In this document: positions 63,317 to 64,000 of the stretch, piece by piece
Layout of the letters: each line of letters starts with the position of its first letter
Numbering within the stretch: the stretch's first letter is position 1
Assembly (NCBI RefSeq): GCF_031583145.1
Contig: NZ_CP134050.1
Span: 951,001-1,015,000 of the forward strand
Source: Brevibacillus brevis
Lineage (GTDB): Bacteria > Bacillota > Bacilli > Brevibacillales > Brevibacillaceae
Reading direction: 5' to 3'
Length of the DNA stretch: 64,000 nucleotides
Position numbers and translations under genes: made by a program
Notes under the pieces: model-generated
What the model was told of the DNA's origin: nothing
The model's database searches: none
What the model saw: the letters and a program-made list of their open reading frames with translations, nothing else

Positions 63317-64000
63317 GCGACCAAAGCGACATGCTCAGCATGAAGAGCATATGGACGAGACTTGGCTGGTACCTTACTCCGACCTGCTCACTCTGCTTCT
63401 TGCCCTGTTTATCGTACTGTTTGCCTCGAGCGAGATGGACGCCAAGAAGTTTGACCAGTTGGTGAAGTCCTTCAACGTGGCGTTAAACGGCGGGGTGGGC
63501 GTTCTCAATCAGCCGAGCCCGGTGCCGCTCGATCCGAACATGGCCCAGCAGACGATCCACAAGGGGGCGCAGGAGTCGGAACGGCCGAAGACCGAAGCGG
63601 AGAAAAAGCTGGAGGAAGCGGTACGCAAGGAAACCGAGGATCTGAAAAAGCTGCAGACGCAGCTCGAAGGCTATATTCAGCAAAACAAGCTGCAGGACAA
63701 GCTGCAGACGAAGCTGACCGAAGAGGGGCTGCTGATCACGATCCTCGACAATGCCCTCTTCGACTCGGGAAAGGCGGACCTCAAGCCGGAAGCGCGAAAG
63801 CTCGCGGCCGAGATGGCCTCGATGCTGGTGCCGCATCCCAAGAAGGTCACTGTAACCGGACATACGGACAACGTCCCGATTCATCGTTCGGAATTCCCTT
63901 CGAACTGGGATTTGAGCGCAAAGCGCGCGGTGAACTTCCTCAAGGTCTTGTTGGAAAACCCCAACCTCGACCCGACGAAGTTCAGCGCGACAGGGATGGG
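63309..64000 (+). CDS. motB: flagellar motor stator protein MotB, 3' end outside window
   Basis: The first 230 codons of the partner stator protein. One membrane segment lies at about 20-42, with the ion-carrying D25 in VPYSDLLTLLLALFIVLFASS. A coiled linker (about 95-135) leads to an OmpA-like peptidoglycan-binding domain (VTGHTDNVPIHRSEF near 180). It begins eight bases before the motA stop, with GGAAGGAG as ribosome site, so the two are coupled. MotB is favoured over sodium-type MotS by similarity to proton-type MotAB. Confidence 0.93.
   Translation, partial: MAKRPKRHAQHEEHMDETWLVPYSDLLTLLLALFIVLFASSEMDAKKFDQLVKSFNVALNGGVGVLNQPSPVPLDPNMAQQTIHKGAQESERPKTEAEKKLEEAVRKETEDLKKLQTQLEGYIQQNKLQDKLQTKLTEEGLLITILDNALFDSGKADLKPEARKLAAEMASMLVPHPKKVTVTGHTDNVPIHRSEFPSNWDLSAKRAVNFLKVLLENPNLDPTKFSATGM

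Overview
The window looks like chromosome from a motile, spore-forming, low-to-mid-GC Firmicute. The best guess is Brevibacillus or a close relative in Paenibacillaceae. This rests on gene content and style, not on a database match: strong Shine-Dalgarno sites with frequent GTG and TTG starts, OmpR-type two-component systems, SLH and Ig-like surface proteins, a spore-coat transglutaminase (tgl), BmrC/BmrD exporters, CidA/CidB, TcyP, KtrD/KtrB, UppP and MotA/MotB. No rRNA, tRNA, CRISPR array, prophage or intact insertion sequence was seen.

Layout. 1-3.2 kb: end of a sugar-type ABC importer operon (ATPase, two permeases). 3.5-8.6 kb: response regulator, kinase and an ABC exporter with a very large permease; three GTCACT repeats at exact 11-bp spacing lie in front of the exporter genes. 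8.7-10 kb: an unknown 123-residue protein and SpeD. 10.2-14.8 kb (minus strand): kinase, regulator, SLH surface protein, ankyrin lipoprotein. 15-22.5 kb: nitrilase-family amidase, small membrane protein, TcyP, an MFS carrier behind a perfect palindrome, a peptide-binding lipoprotein and a divergent unusual regulator. 22.6-26.5 kb: a three-gene operon (small uncharacterised protein, MFS carrier, MoxR-type AAA ATPase fused to a VWA domain) with an operator array at its predicted transcription start. 26.5-31.3 kb: AbgT transporter with AbgA-like and AbgB-like hydrolases, a p-aminobenzoyl-glutamate-type salvage unit. 31.4-36 kb: a patchwork of GNAT, TetR/MFS, a nitroreductase remnant, a 5'-truncated transpeptidase with its active site erased, and a long imperfect inverted repeat.

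36-49.5 kb: MerR with a paired SMR exporter, acyl-CoA dehydrogenase, Ktr potassium channel, a leader peptide with two terminators ahead of bmrC-bmrD homologues, UppP, DUF1904, ThrC, RluF, MOSC protein. 49.6-64 kb: PncB, MetA (acetyl-CoA type), a deleted SDR pseudogene, a secreted protein made of five 83-residue Ig-like repeats, a lipoprotein, LysR-CidA-CidB, GNAT, EamA carrier, Tgl, sarcosine-oxidase-like enzyme, flavin reductase-like protein, ZIP transporter, MotA and the start of MotB.

The most promising items for follow-up are the AAA-VWA fusion operon (22.6-26.5 kb), the BmrB-like attenuation leader (40.7-41.0 kb), the catalytically dead penicillin-binding domain (34.6-35.7 kb), and a dispersed intergenic repeat found at 17.8 and 56.9 kb. 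All functional calls come from reading motifs; none was checked against a database.
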